A DNA stretch of 64,000 nt, taken from Pseudomonas sp. CC6-YY-74. GTDB lineage: Bacteria; Pseudomonadota; Gammaproteobacteria; Pseudomonadales; Pseudomonadaceae. Positions 26,895 through 36,591 of this stretch are shown here, piece after piece. A model generated the notes under the pieces. The model was given only the letters and a program-made list of their open reading frames with translations, was not told where the DNA came from and did no database searches. Both the position numbers and the translations under genes were made by a program. The stretch covers positions 1,557,501 to 1,621,500 of the forward strand of contig NZ_CP019947.1 in NCBI RefSeq assembly GCF_002025205.1, read 5' to 3'. Each line of letters starts with the position of its first letter. Within the stretch, counting starts at the first letter, position 1.

Positions 26895-28298
26895 CTAGTG
26901 CTTTTCCCCACGGCTCACCAGCGAAGCCAGTTCACCCAGGGAAAGCGGTTTGATCGGCGCGCGGATGGTGTAATAACCCACCTGATCGATGGGAACATTG
27001 CGCTCGGCGGCGATGATTTTCGCCACGGTGAGACCGCACATGCGGCCCTGACAGGGGCCCATACCAGCGCGACTAAAGGCTTTGGCCTGATTCGGACCGC
27101 TACAGCCAAGCCCCACGAAGCGGCGGATATCACCGGCGCTGACCTCCTCGCAACGACAGACGATGGTTTCATCGACCGGCAGCAGGAACTCGGCAGCTGG
27201 TTGATAGAGCACATCCAGAAACGGCCGGATAACCATCAGCCTGTCCAGGGTCTGAAGCACCGGCCGTGCCAGCTTGTCCCGTTCAATGCTGTCGATGCGG
27301 CCCTGCTGGCAGGCTACTTGCCAGGCCGTCAGACGGCCGAAGTGCTCCGCGGCTAGCGCACCACCTATCCCTGCGGAGTCGCCAGCGACGAAGAAACCGT
27401 CGATCGACGTTTCGCCCCAGGCATCGGTCTGCGGATGCCAGCACTGCTGTTGCTCGTGCCATAGATGCTTGGCATCCAGGGCGCGGGTCAGCTGCACATT
27501 GGGCACGACGCCCTGATGCACCAGGAGTGTCTGGCAGTCGATCACGCGGTCATGGCCTTTGTGCTGAAAATGCAGCTGTGCCAGACAACCGCTGCTGGCA
27601 GCATCGGCGCGCAGTTGCGTCACCCCGCCGAGCAGCTTGATTCCGGCTTTGCGCAATGAGACCAGATAGCCCAGCCCCTTGAGCAGCATGCGCCAGCCGC
27701 GCAGCGCGCCGAGCCCATAGCGCAGTGCCTTGCAGTAGTTGCCTGGCGGAGTGGTATCCAGCACCGCACTGATCGGCACACCGGCCTTGTGTAGCTGCCA
27801 GGCAATCAGCAGCAGCAGCGGGCCGCTGCCGGCCAGCACCAGCGGGCCCGAAGGGGTCAGACCGCTACTCTTCAACAGGATCTGCGCCGCGCCGCAGGTC
27901 ATCACCCCAGGTAGGGTCCAACCCGGGAAAGGCACCGGCCGCTCCTGGGCGCCGGTCGCCAGCAGTATCTTGGCTGCGCGCAGGGTGCGGCTCTGCCCAG
28001 CAACGGACACACTGAGTACGCGCTCTGGGCTGATATCCCACACCGTGGTCGAATGGAAGTAATCGACCCGCGAATGCTCCAGCGCATCTACCAGCGTGCG
28101 CCCGTAATAGTAGTCGGGCCCCAGTATTTGCCTATCCGCCGGTGCCGGGTTGCTCACGCTACGGTAGATTTGCCCACCCGGGGCGGCTTGCTCGTCCAGC
28201 AAGGCGACATCCAGGCCATGCTGGCACGCAGTAGTCGCGGCGGCCATGCCGGCGGGACCGGCGCCGACCACTATCAGGTCATAGATCCGCTCGCTCAC
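26895..28298 (-). CDS. HcnB/LhpB-like dehydrogenase subunit: FAD/NAD(P)-binding with [2Fe-2S] BFD-like C-terminus
   Basis: This 467-residue protein resembles the alpha subunit of three-component amino acid dehydrogenases (HcnB of cyanide synthase, octopine/nopaline oxidases, D-hydroxyproline dehydrogenase). A Rossmann motif ([11 protein letters not shown]) opens the protein, a second dinucleotide site ([17 protein letters not shown]) is in the middle, and a C-terminal domain carries four cysteines (CRCEEV and [11 protein letters not shown]) for a 2Fe-2S cluster. GTG at 28298 overlaps the stop of the small ferredoxin-like subunit (GTGA). The substrate is not evident; lhp-type hydroxyproline use is one candidate, but no hydroxyproline epimerase is nearby. 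Confidence 0.88.
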   Translation of the reverse strand: MSERIYDLIVVGAGPAGMAAATTACQHGLDVALLDEQAAPGGQIYRSVSNPAPADRQILGPDYYYGRTLVDALEHSRVDYFHSTTVWDISPERVLSVSVAGQSRTLRAAKILLATGAQERPVPFPGWTLPGVMTCGAAQILLKSSGLTPSGPLVLAGSGPLLLLIAWQLHKAGVPISAVLDTTPPGNYCKALRYGLGALRGWRMLLKGLGYLVSLRKAGIKLLGGVTQLRADAASSGCLAQLHFQHKGHDRVIDCQTLLVHQGVVPNVQLTRALDAKHLWHEQQQCWHPQTDAWGETSIDGFFVAGDSAGIGGALAAEHFGRLTAWQVACQQGRIDSIERDKLARPVLQTLDRLMVIRPFLDVLYQPAAEFLLPVDETIVCRCEEVSAGDIRRFVGLGCSGPNQAKAFSRAGMGPCQGRMCGLTVAKIIAAERNVPIDQVGYYTIRAPIKPLSLGELASLVSRGEKH

Positions 28299-28612
28299 GA
28301 GTACGACTCCTGCTCAGCTATAGGGACAGCCCTGGCGCCTAGCTGCGGGTGAATCTTCATGCCTTGCGCCACCAGGGTCATGCAGCCTTGCACGTTAGGC
28401 ACGCCATCGATCTCCACCAGGCATTCGAAGCAAGCTCCCATCATGCAATAGGGCGCGCGCGAACTGCCGGACAGCGCGCTGCTACGTGACGGAATCATGC
28501 CCGCAGCTAGCACGGCGGCGGCCACGGTCTCGCCCGTTCGGGCATGGAATGCAGCGCCGTCGATTTCTACCAGCACTGTCCCTCGGTCTTCGCTAGCCAG
28601 GCGTTTAAACAT
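28295..28612 (-). CDS. HcnA/LhpE-like small [2Fe-2S] subunit
   Basis: A 105-residue ferredoxin-like subunit (Fer2_4 family). Four cysteines fall in APYCMMGACFECLVEIDG and NVQGCMTLV, matching the 2Fe-2S cluster site of HcnA. The ATG at 28612 overlaps the stop of the upstream oxidase gene by 8 bases and its own stop overlaps the next start by 4, so the three subunits are translated as a block. It passes electrons between the two flavin subunits. Confidence 0.88.
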   Translation of the reverse strand: MFKRLASEDRGTVLVEIDGAAFHARTGETVAAAVLAAGMIPSRSSALSGSSRAPYCMMGACFECLVEIDGVPNVQGCMTLVAQGMKIHPQLGARAVPIAEQESYS

Positions 28613-29729
28613 CGAATCGTGCTGCACGAAACACCTCCAAAGAAAAGGTTTGTGGTTTCCCTGCAATCCAGTCGGCAATCGGCCCCGAATGGGCGGCCCC
28701 CAGGGTGACGCCACTGTGGCAGGTCACTAGAAATGCCCCAGGGCAGGCGCTGGACTCTTCATAAATCGGGTAGCCATCCGGGGTCATCACTCGCAATGCA
28801 CCCCAGGCGCGGACCATGCGCACGTGCTCCAGCAGTGGAAACATGCGGATCGCCCGTTGTGCGATCTGCGCCATCACCTCGGTGGTGGTGCCGCTGTCGA
28901 AGCCGACGTCCTCTTTGGAGTCGCCCAACTGCAAGGTGCCGTCCCCGGTCTGGCGCACATGGCCGGTGGGGTAGTGGAGAAACGGCTGCACGCGCTCGGT
29001 GATCAACACCTGGCCGCGATTGGGTTGAACCGGGGCCGACAATCCCACCAAGGGGGCCAGTGTCTTATTGCCGAGGCCGGCAGCCAGTACCAGCTTTGCA
29101 GAGCTCCAGGTGTCATGGCCGGCCACTACGCTGAAACCTCCGTCCTCGCTGCGAATCTCGCCGATTGAGGCATTGCTGATCAACTGACCACCCTGGGCGA
29201 CAAAGGCCTCGACCAAGGCCCGCAACAGCAGCAACGGATTCAGGTGGCCGTCTTCAAGGCCCAGGGTGGCGCCGGCCACTCGCGAACCGATCTCGGGCAC
29301 CAGGGCTTTGAGTTGGGCATGGTCGAGGACTTCGAACGGGTAATCGCCACCGGCCTGCTCGCGCATGTTGGTGAGCAGCCGCTGGCGCTGTTCTAGTTCG
29401 GCGTCTTCCAGGCAGACAAACAGCCCGCCTCGCTGAGCAAGTTGGACATCGATGCCGGTGCTCGATTGCAGCTGCTGAGCAAAGTCGCCCCACAAGCGCG
29501 CCGACAGGCGCGATAGCTGGGCATACTCGGGGCAGGTATCACCCTTGCCCTGCACCCAGACCAGGCCGAAGTTACCCCGCGAGGCGCGCGGGGCAATGTC
29601 GCCCTCATCCAGAACGGTGACCTTCAGGCCATTGCGCATAAGGCCTAGCGCAATGGCCAGGCCGACCAGCCCGCCGCCGATCACGGTGACATCCGTCTGG
29701 CGACAGCCTGCCCGTAAGCGAACCGACAT
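28605..29729 (-). CDS. HcnC/DadA-like FAD-dependent amino acid dehydrogenase subunit
   Basis: This 374-residue protein is in the DAO family (D-amino acid oxidase, glycine oxidase). The N-terminal Rossmann motif VIGGGLVGLAIALGLMRNG and the FAD-tail contact ALRVMTPDGYPIYEE..GAFLVTCHSGVTLGA are clear. It is the beta subunit expected to hold the substrate site. RBS and ATG at 29729 (AAAAGGAG upstream) are convincing. Together with the two following genes it makes a complete HcnABC-like enzyme, but no cyanide synthase-specific residue was checked; an imino or D-amino acid is more probable given the RidA and TRAP neighbours. Confidence 0.88.
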   Translation of the reverse strand: MSVRLRAGCRQTDVTVIGGGLVGLAIALGLMRNGLKVTVLDEGDIAPRASRGNFGLVWVQGKGDTCPEYAQLSRLSARLWGDFAQQLQSSTGIDVQLAQRGGLFVCLEDAELEQRQRLLTNMREQAGGDYPFEVLDHAQLKALVPEIGSRVAGATLGLEDGHLNPLLLLRALVEAFVAQGGQLISNASIGEIRSEDGGFSVVAGHDTWSSAKLVLAAGLGNKTLAPLVGLSAPVQPNRGQVLITERVQPFLHYPTGHVRQTGDGTLQLGDSKEDVGFDSGTTTEVMAQIAQRAIRMFPLLEHVRMVRAWGALRVMTPDGYPIYEESSACPGAFLVTCHSGVTLGAAHSGPIADWIAGKPQTFSLEVFRAARFDV

Positions 29730-29836
29730 GGCCTACTCCTTTTAAAAATGATCGGGACACAGGCTTAGCGCCTGTTATACGAAAGCGGCAGGGCCGCCCT
29801 GGCGGCAAACGCTCCGGGCGCCCTGCTCGTCCGGGT

Positions 29837-30838
29837 TCAGTCTTTGAGGGCGGACTTGAGCACCTGCTCGGCCCATTCCTTACCGATGTCGTCGATGATT
29901 TCCGGCCAGACATTGGCGCGGACTTTCTGCGCGGTGGCTTCTATATCGGCGTCGGAGACTGCGACGATAGTGGCGCCAGCCTTGGCCAGCAGCTGCTCAT
30001 TGGCGGCCTGGTCAGCCTGGGCGGTTTTCCAGCGACGGTTCTCGAACTCCAGCGCAACCGTGTCCAGCGCCGTTTGTTGCTCAGGCTCCAGCTCGTCGTA
30101 GCGCTCCTGATTGAGCAGCAGGTACCACACCTCGAAGTGCGTGTTGGACGGCACATAGAACTTGGTGACGTCGCGGAAGGAGGAGTAGTAACCCTCGGCG
30201 CCGGAGCCCATGACCCCGTCGACCACACCGGTCTGCACTGCAGTAAAGGCTTCGGAGAACGGCAGCGGCGAGGGGATGTAACCAATCTGATCGGCCAGCA
30301 GCTGGAAGGTCTTGATCGGCGGTACCCGCAGCTTGATGCCTTTGGCGACATCGGGATTGCCAGCGCCCTGCACTTCTTTATTCAGCGCGATGCCACCGAA
30401 ATAGACTGGCCAGGCCGCCAGCACCTTGATGCCTTGCGCCTGGTACAGCTCGGCGACGGTGTCACGCAGGGGCGTGCCTGGGCCAAACACCCGCTGCGCC
30501 TCTTGCCAGTTTTTAACCATGTAGGGCATGTAGATGATCTGGAAACGCTTATCGGCGCCGGAGGCCGGCGGTTGCACGGCCATGTCGATGGCGCCCAGGC
30601 CGACGCGCTCCTGCACCACGGTGTAGTCGCCCAGGGCGTTGGCGGCATAGATCTTGACCTTGAGCTTGTCGTCGGTCGCGCTCTGCACATGCTCGGCGAA
30701 CCACTTAACGTCATTGTCGATGGCCGTGCCTTGCGGGCGGACGTGGGACAGCTTGAGGGTCTCGGCTTGCACCAGGCCGGCAGTCGAGAGTGCGAGGGCC
30801 AGCCCCAGGGCGGCTTTCTTGGCAAATGACAGATTCAT
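29837..30838 (-). CDS. TRAP transporter solute-binding protein (DctP family)
   Basis: A 333-residue periplasmic protein with signal peptide (MNLSFAKKAALGLALALSTA to VQA) and the DctP fold: LKLSHVRPQGTAIDNDVKWF, the central motif GIKLRVPPIKTFQLLADQIG with the conserved Arg that pairs with a carboxylate in most family members, and FSEAFTAVQTGVVDGVMGSG. It captures the solute for the two membrane subunits encoded upstream. ATG at 30838 follows AAGGA. The conserved Arg indicates a carboxylate ligand, compatible with an amino or imino acid. Confidence 0.92.
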   Translation of the reverse strand: MNLSFAKKAALGLALALSTAGLVQAETLKLSHVRPQGTAIDNDVKWFAEHVQSATDDKLKVKIYAANALGDYTVVQERVGLGAIDMAVQPPASGADKRFQIIYMPYMVKNWQEAQRVFGPGTPLRDTVAELYQAQGIKVLAAWPVYFGGIALNKEVQGAGNPDVAKGIKLRVPPIKTFQLLADQIGYIPSPLPFSEAFTAVQTGVVDGVMGSGAEGYYSSFRDVTKFYVPSNTHFEVWYLLLNQERYDELEPEQQTALDTVALEFENRRWKTAQADQAANEQLLAKAGATIVAVSDADIEATAQKVRANVWPEIIDDIGKEWAEQVLKSALKD

Positions 30839-30883
30839 TGCACGTTTCCTTGTTGTTGTTGGAGGCAAGAGTGCGGGGGTAGA

Positions 30884-32182
30884 TCAGTAGCCGAACAGAT
30901 TCGGGATGTATTCAGAGAGGTCGGGCCATGCGGCCACTAGAACCACTGCCGGTAAGTAGCCGAACACTAAAATCAACATGGCCGGTTTGACGACTTCGGT
31001 GAATTTGACCTTGCCAATGCGCGCGCCCAAATAAAGGATGCTGGCATACGGGGGCGTGACCCCTCCCATCGCCGTGTTCACACCCACAATTGCGGCGAAT
31101 TGGATGGGGCTGACACCCAGTGCGGACATCAATGGCAACAGCAAGGGCGCGGTCAGAATGATGGCGGTGATGTCGTTAACCACCATGCCGATAACGAACA
31201 GGAACAAGGTCACCAGAATCAGCAACGTAGTCTTGTCCGAGGTGATCTCGAAAATCGCCGCCACCAGCGCCTGGGGAATGTCTTCCATTACGTAGATCTG
31301 GCTGAGCATCAGGCTGAACAGGATCATGATCATGATCGAGCCCACGGCGGTGGCCGATTCTTTGCCCGACTCCAGGAAGGTGCGCCAGGTCAGCCCCTTG
31401 TAGATCATGAAGCCGACCGGCAAGGCGTAGATCACCGCCACGGCCGCCGCTTCGGTGGGGGTCATGATGCCGCCGTAGATACCGCCGAGGATGATGACCG
31501 GCATGATCAGCGCCGGCAGGGCATTCACCGTGCGTGACATGCCCTCTTTCAACAGTTCGGGCATGGACAGCGTCTCATCCAGCACCAATGGGAACTTGCG
31601 CGACATCACCAGGTTGACCGCAGCAATATTGAACATGATCAGCAGGCCTGGACCCAGCGTGGCCAGAAAGCTGGCGAGGATCGAGGTCTCGGTGACCCAG
31701 CCGTAGACGATCATAGTGACGCTGGGCGGAATCAGCAGGCCGAGGACCGACGAGTTGGCAATCAGGGCGGTGGCATAGGCACGTGGATAGCCTTTGCGCT
31801 CCATCTCCGGGATCAGCAACGGGCCGATCGCCGCAATACCGGTGAGACCGCTGCCGGATATCGCGCCGATAATCGCGCAGCTGACAGTGGCGACCACGCC
31901 CAGGCCACCACGAATGCGGCCAACGAAGATGTTGACGAATTTCAGCAGGCTGGCGGCAATGCCGCTGACACTCATGATGGTGCCGGCGAACACGAATAAC
32001 GGAATGGCCAGCAATATGGGGTTGGTCAATTGGCTGAAGCCCCAGAGCATGGTGCCCTTCATGGTGGCATCGCCGACGAGCACCATGACCATTAGTCCGG
32101 CCCCGAAGCAGTACGGCAGCGGCACGCCGATGCTCAGCAAGACTATCAGCAGCGCAAAGCCCATCAGCGCGACTTCAATCAT
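30884..32182 (-). CDS. TRAP transporter large membrane subunit (DctM family)
   Basis: A 432-residue polytopic membrane protein of about 12 helices that forms the sodium-coupled transport unit. Family signatures include GSGLTGIAAIGPLLIPEMERKG, NSSVLGLLIPPSVTMIVYG, GIYGGIMTPTEAAAVAVIY and the C-terminal VGVNTAMGGVTPPYASILYL. ATG at 32182 overlaps the end of the DctQ gene by 8 bases and has AAGGA upstream. The gene pair is on the same strand as the solute-binding protein and dehydrogenase genes. Confidence 0.93.
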   Translation of the reverse strand: MIEVALMGFALLIVLLSIGVPLPYCFGAGLMVMVLVGDATMKGTMLWGFSQLTNPILLAIPLFVFAGTIMSVSGIAASLLKFVNIFVGRIRGGLGVVATVSCAIIGAISGSGLTGIAAIGPLLIPEMERKGYPRAYATALIANSSVLGLLIPPSVTMIVYGWVTETSILASFLATLGPGLLIMFNIAAVNLVMSRKFPLVLDETLSMPELLKEGMSRTVNALPALIMPVIILGGIYGGIMTPTEAAAVAVIYALPVGFMIYKGLTWRTFLESGKESATAVGSIMIMILFSLMLSQIYVMEDIPQALVAAIFEITSDKTTLLILVTLFLFVIGMVVNDITAIILTAPLLLPLMSALGVSPIQFAAIVGVNTAMGGVTPPYASILYLGARIGKVKFTEVVKPAMLILVFGYLPAVVLVAAWPDLSEYIPNLFGY

Positions 32183-32738
32183 GGGATTTTCCTTGTTGTT
32201 TTTCTGTCAGCACTTGGAATTCGGCGACTTCAGTCGTTTCCGGAAAGTCATGGTCGAGGGGCGCGTTCAGCGCGGCGCCGCCCTTGAACAGCACGCGGAG
32301 ATTTTTGTAGAGGTGCCAGCAGACGTAGAGCGTCATCACCGACAGGCCGAGGAACAGCGAGCACTCATAGATGAAGGTGGGCAGATAGAGGGTCGGGGTT
32401 TCCTTCCACACCTTTAAGGCGTACTTGAAGTAGTCCCATGCCCACCAGGTAAGCCAGGCCGAAATAATGATGCTGAGCGACTCCGATACCACCATCAGCA
32501 GGCGCTGGGCTTTTTCGGTGCTGAGGAAAATTTCCAATACGTTGGCGCGGATCTGCGTGTCTTCCCGCGACGCATTGACGCTGCCGAGGATGTACAGCCA
32601 CATGATGGGGATGATCGACACCTCTTCCAGGCCCATTACCGGGGTCTCGAAGACATAGCGGGTGATCACTTGAACGAACTGAAAGCCCGCCACGATGCTG
32701 ATCAACAAAGCCAGCGTATACCTGAAGAACGTCTCCAT
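32175..32738 (-). CDS. TRAP transporter small membrane subunit (DctQ family)
   Basis: A 187-residue protein with four membrane helices. DctQ features include the opening LALLISIVAGFQFVQVITRY, then GLEEVSIIPIMWLYILGSVN and the conserved acidic loop after it (ASREDTQIRANVLE). It bridges the binding protein and the DctM subunit. It is the promoter-proximal gene of the minus-strand operon, divergent from the LysR gene, with an inverted-repeat operator candidate between them. Confidence 0.92.
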   Translation of the reverse strand: METFFRYTLALLISIVAGFQFVQVITRYVFETPVMGLEEVSIIPIMWLYILGSVNASREDTQIRANVLEIFLSTEKAQRLLMVVSESLSIIISAWLTWWAWDYFKYALKVWKETPTLYLPTFIYECSLFLGLSVMTLYVCWHLYKNLRVLFKGGAALNAPLDHDFPETTEVAEFQVLTEKQQGKSHD

Positions 32739-32789
32739 TTTTTCTCTCTTGTTGGACGTTTATGGGGCAGATTTTGCTCGGCGCACTTG

Positions 32790-32835
32790 ATAACATCAAA
32801 TCGTTTATTGTTAGCATTAGATAACCAAATGTTAT
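32790..32835. promoter_or_regulatory. candidate LysR operator in the divergent promoter
   Basis: ATAACAT and ATGTTAT at the two ends of a 46-base AT-rich stretch form an inverted repeat, and further TTA/TAA half sites lie inside it. It is in the 151-base gap between the TRAP operon and the LysR gene, where an LTTR would bind. Confidence 0.5.
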
Positions 32836-32889
32836 GACCTTGCTCTGCACCCATTGTATTTTTGCGGCCTAGGGCCAGCTGGAGGGCAT

Positions 32890-33846
32890 GTGGCGAAACT
32901 AAGTCATCGGCAGGCCGAGGCCTTCCGTGCGGTGATGATTGCCGGCACCATTACCGGCGCTGCGGAGATTCTCTGCGTGTCGCAACCGGCAGTGAGCCGA
33001 CTGCTGGCGGACTTCGAGGATGCCGTTCAACTCAGGCTGTTCGAGCGTCACAAGAAACGTCTGACGCCGACGCCCGAGGCCTTGATCTTGTTCGAGGAGG
33101 TAGAGAAATCCTTTGTCGGCATCGAGAAACTGGCCAGAACCGCGGATGAGTTGCGCGGCTATCACCGCGGCACGCTGCGGATCGCAACCATGCCTGCGGT
33201 GTCCATCGGCTTCCTGCCAAATGTAGTGCAGGACTTCATCAGCGATCATCGCGGCGTCTCCGTGACCTTGCAGGTCAGGAGCTCGCAGCAGGTCGCCGAC
33301 TGGATTGCCACTCAGCACTACGATGTTGGCATTGTCGCCACCAACGTTTCCGACCCGGCCATCGATGTCCAGCCGTTGGCCGACAGCCGTATGGTCTGTG
33401 TCTTGCCAGCTGGCCATCGGCTGGCAAATAAGTCGGTGATCACGCCCGAGGACCTCAAGGGCGAGTCGTTTATCTCCCTCGGCACCGAGCAAAGCGTGCG
33501 CTATAAGGTCGACGAGGTCTTCGAGCGGGCGGGCGTCAGCCGTCAGCTGATCGTCGATACGCAGCTGTGCTATGTAGCCTGTTCATTCGTGCTGGCCGGT
33601 AGCGGCGTCACCCTGGTCGACCCGCTGACGGCCTTGCACTTCGCGCCGCAAGGGCTGGTGGTGAAACGATTCGAACCGAGGATCAGTTTCGTCTACAACA
33701 TCCTCTATCCGGCCCAACGCGCCAAATCGCGGCTGACCCTTGAATTTACCGACACGCTGCGCCGCAAGCTAACGCAATTGGCAGTGTCTTCGTCCGGCTT
33801 ATTGGATTTCGAAGCGCCGCCTCACGACCACGCTGAGCACACTTGA
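32890..33846 (+). CDS. LysR-family regulator of the TRAP/dehydrogenase locus
   Basis: This 318-residue protein has an N-terminal winged helix (LSHRQAEAFRAVMIAGTITG then AAEILCVSQPAVSRLLADFE) and a periplasmic-binding-like effector domain. It reads closest to the OccR/NocR group, regulators of octopine and nopaline catabolism. GTG at 32890, just after GGAGG, is used as start; TTG at 32854 is an alternative. Its divergent position indicates control of the TRAP transporter and downstream dehydrogenase genes, with the substrate as likely effector. Confidence 0.85.
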   Translation: MAKLSHRQAEAFRAVMIAGTITGAAEILCVSQPAVSRLLADFEDAVQLRLFERHKKRLTPTPEALILFEEVEKSFVGIEKLARTADELRGYHRGTLRIATMPAVSIGFLPNVVQDFISDHRGVSVTLQVRSSQQVADWIATQHYDVGIVATNVSDPAIDVQPLADSRMVCVLPAGHRLANKSVITPEDLKGESFISLGTEQSVRYKVDEVFERAGVSRQLIVDTQLCYVACSFVLAGSGVTLVDPLTALHFAPQGLVVKRFEPRISFVYNILYPAQRAKSRLTLEFTDTLRRKLTQLAVSSSGLLDFEAPPHDHAEHT

Positions 33847-34071
33847 AGCGTCATAAGCGTCACTCGATTCGACGTGACTCGGGTCGACAAACTGCTGTAT
33901 GGCGAGTGGCCTGTAGTCTTCGCTGACGCAGGTTAGAACGTCTCCAGAATGAGAGGCGCTAGGTAATCTGGCAGGTGGTACCACACGTCATACTCCCTGC
34001 ACGGCCCCGTGGTTCGCTAGATCATTACCTGCGGTTTGCGGCTGTCCGTTGCCGCCCTCCGCACTCATGCG

Positions 34072-34435
34072 CTACAGGGTGTGGTCGACCGGCACCTGGC
34101 TGGTGAGTTCATGTGCACCTAACTCGCCCAGGTAGCAGCGTGAAATGGCTTTAAGGGTGGCCTCTTTGGTTTTACCCAGGGGTGTGGCTTGGGCTACTTC
34201 CTGCAGGTATTGGGCGATCACGTCTTTAAGCAGTAACCCATCCTCCTGCGCTCGCTCGATTGCACCTGGCTCACTCAGCTCGTTTTCACGACGCTTGGCC
34301 CAGGCCTCTGCAGCCTTCTGACTGCGCGAAGGTTTGCCTCTCAGTGTAAACTTGCACCCCATCTTTTATGATTCGAAGCTGCGCCGTGTAACTAACCGAG
34401 CCGTCAGCCTTCTTTCGCGGCCTGATCGTAGCCAT
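34072..34435 (-). pseudogene. phage/ICE tyrosine integrase, N-terminal relic with frameshift
   Basis: ATG at 34435 gives MATIRPRKKADGSVSYTAQL then RIIKDGVQVYTERQTFA, a typical arm-binding domain. A second frame continues SQKAAEAWAKRRENELSEPG and AIERAQEDGLLLKDVIAQYL, the start of the core-binding domain. The frames disagree near 34330 and the reading ends at 34072, before any catalytic residue. The remains lie directly upstream of and divergent from dusA, a known insertion target of a tyrosine integrase group. Confidence 0.75.
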
Positions 34436-34558
34436 GCTGATACACCCTCAAACGGGGTGGTAGAAGCGGGCTTTGGGGTGGTACAGCGTACCAACCAAGT
34501 TTTTAAAATGCCCTGCAAGCCCCGGAATACGTTGCAAACGCGCACACCAGAGAGCCCC

Positions 34559-35563
34559 ATGCTAGAAGCCTTAAGCCCAATAACTACGCTGCCTACAGTG
34601 TCCCGCCGCTTCTCCGTTGCGCCCATGATGGATTGGACAGATCGTCACTGCCGTTATTTCCTGCGTCAACTGTCGCGGCAGGCACTGCTCTATACCGAGA
34701 TGGTCACTACCGGCGCCCTGCTGCATGGTGATAGCGCGCGCTTTCTGCGTCACAGCGCAGCGGAATACCCGCTGGCCCTGCAGTTAGGCGGCAGCGTGCC
34801 GGCCGAGCTGGCGGCCTGCGCCAAGTTGGCTGAAGCGGCGGGCTACGGCGAGGTCAACCTGAATGTCGGCTGTCCCAGCGACCGGGTGCAGAACAATATG
34901 ATCGGCGCCTGCCTGATGGCCCACCCGGCGCTGGTCGCCGAGTGCGTCAAGGCCATGCGCGATGCGGTGAGCATTCCAGTGACGGTCAAGCACCGTATCG
35001 GCATCGACGGCCGCGACAGCTACGCAGAGCTGTGCGATTTCATCGGTCAGGTACGCGATGCCGGCTGCCAGAGCTTCACCGTGCATGCGCGTATTGCCAT
35101 TCTTTCCGGGCTGTCACCCAAGGAAAATCGCGAAGTACCGCCGCTGCGCTATGACCTGGCGGCGCTGGTCAAACGCGACTTCCCGGATCTGCAGATCATC
35201 CTCAACGGCGGCATCAAGACCCTGGAGGAATGCCAGACGCACCTGCAGAGCTTCGATGGCGTGATGCTCGGCCGCGAGGCGTATCACAATCCCTACCTGC
35301 TGGCCCAGGTCGATCAACAGCTATTCGGCTCGACGGAAGCGGTACTCAGCCGCTTCGAGGCGATGCAATCGATGCGCGGCTATATCGCCGAGCACCTGGC
35401 CGATGGCGGCAGCATGCACCACATCACCCGCCACATGCTCGGCCTGGCCCAGGGTTTCAACGGCGCCCGGCGCTTCCGCCAGCTCTTGTCGGTGGATATT
35501 CACAAGACTGCCGAGCCCCTGGCGCTATTCGACCAGGCGGCGCAATTGCTGCAAGGGCGCTGA
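34559..35563 (+). CDS. dusA: tRNA-dihydrouridine synthase A
   Basis: This 334-residue FMN enzyme reduces uridines 20/20a in tRNA. The signature RRFSVAPMMDWTDRHCRYFL starts the barrel, GEVNLNVGCPSDRVQ holds the catalytic cysteine, and HARIAILSGLSPKENREVPP with NGGIKTLEEC forms the FMN and tRNA sites. ATG at 34559 is used because it gives the usual length; the ribosome site (AGAG) is weak. The integrase relic abuts its 5' end, so this end may have been rebuilt by an integration event. Confidence 0.93.
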   Translation: MLEALSPITTLPTVSRRFSVAPMMDWTDRHCRYFLRQLSRQALLYTEMVTTGALLHGDSARFLRHSAAEYPLALQLGGSVPAELAACAKLAEAAGYGEVNLNVGCPSDRVQNNMIGACLMAHPALVAECVKAMRDAVSIPVTVKHRIGIDGRDSYAELCDFIGQVRDAGCQSFTVHARIAILSGLSPKENREVPPLRYDLAALVKRDFPDLQIILNGGIKTLEECQTHLQSFDGVMLGREAYHNPYLLAQVDQQLFGSTEAVLSRFEAMQSMRGYIAEHLADGGSMHHITRHMLGLAQGFNGARRFRQLLSVDIHKTAEPLALFDQAAQLLQGR

Positions 35564-35604
35564 CTCGGGTAAGGTCATGGCATCAGTAACGACAAGGCAA
35601 CGCC

Positions 35605-36531
35605 ATGACTTCCAAGCTGGATCAACTCAAACAATTCACCACTGTGGTCGCCGATACCGGCGACCTCGATGCCATCGCCCGCATGCAACCGGTCGACGCC
35701 ACCACCAATCCGTCACTGCTGCTTAAAGCCGCCGCCATGCCGGGCTACGCTCAATTGCTGAAAAATGCAGTCAACGCCAGCCAGGGTGACCTGGGCCTGG
35801 CCTGCGACCGCTTCGGCGTGACGGTCGGTCAGGAAATTCTCAAGATCATCCCGGGGCGCATTTCCACCGAAGTCGATGCGCGTCTGTCCTTCGATACTCA
35901 GGCCACCTTGCGCCGCGCCGAGCGTCTGATCGACCTGTATGACCAGGCTGGCATTGGCCGCGAGCGGGTACTGATCAAGATCGCCGCGACCTGGGAAGGC
36001 ATCCGCGCCGCCGAGCAACTGGAAAAAGCCGGTGTCCAGTGCAACCTCACGCTGCTGTTCTCCTTCGCCCAGGCCCAGGTCTGCGCCGATGCCGGGGCGT
36101 TCCTGATCTCACCGTTCGTGGGCAGGATCTATGACTGGTACAAGAAGGCCGAAGGGCGTGATTTCGTTGGCGCAGAGGATCCGGGTGTGCAGTCGGTGAC
36201 GCGCATCTACAACTACTACAAGGCCAATGGCTACGCGACCGTAGTGATGGGCGCCAGCTTCCGCAATATTGGCCAGATCGAGCAGTTGGCCGGTTGCGAC
36301 CGCCTGACCATCAGCCCGGATCTGTTGCAGCAACTGGCCGATGACCAGTCCCCGCTCGAGCGCATGCTGAGCAGCGGCCAGCCCGCCGAAGCACGGCAAA
36401 ACCTCGAGCAAAGCCAGTTCCGCTGGGCGATGAACGAGGACCCGATGGCCACGGAGAAACTTGCCGAAGGCATTCGTCAATTCGCTCGCGATCAGGAAAA
36501 GCTGGAAAAGCTGCTCGCCGACATCACCTGA
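35605..36531 (+). CDS. tal: transaldolase
   Basis: This 308-residue enzyme of the pentose phosphate pathway transfers a dihydroxyacetone unit between sugar phosphates. The Schiff base Lys is in [11 protein letters not shown], and the motifs [29 protein letters not shown] and [10 protein letters not shown] are present. The start follows an AAGGC. It is followed by a good terminator and is convergent with rssC. Confidence 0.96.
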   Translation: MTSKLDQLKQFTTVVADTGDLDAIARMQPVDATTNPSLLLKAAAMPGYAQLLKNAVNASQGDLGLACDRFGVTVGQEILKIIPGRISTEVDARLSFDTQATLRRAERLIDLYDQAGIGRERVLIKIAATWEGIRAAEQLEKAGVQCNLTLLFSFAQAQVCADAGAFLISPFVGRIYDWYKKAEGRDFVGAEDPGVQSVTRIYNYYKANGYATVVMGASFRNIGQIEQLAGCDRLTISPDLLQQLADDQSPLERMLSSGQPAEARQNLEQSQFRWAMNEDPMATEKLAEGIRQFARDQEKLEKLLADIT

Positions 36532-36537
36532 ATGCAA

Positions 36538-36570
36538 TGCGGGGCGCCGATTTTCATCGAACGCCCCGCA
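36538..36570 (+). terminator. terminator of tal
   Basis: TGCGGGGCG and CGCCCCGCA, a perfect 9-bp stem with a 15-base loop, directly after the tal stop. Confidence 0.75.
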
Positions 36571-36591
36571 CGTGTGAAACACAGTAATCTA

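Noticed and set aside
33847..34071. Search for an attachment repeat between the LysR gene and the integrase relic
   Set aside because: Only an 8-base shared word (GGTGGTAC) with the dusA upstream region; too short to call.
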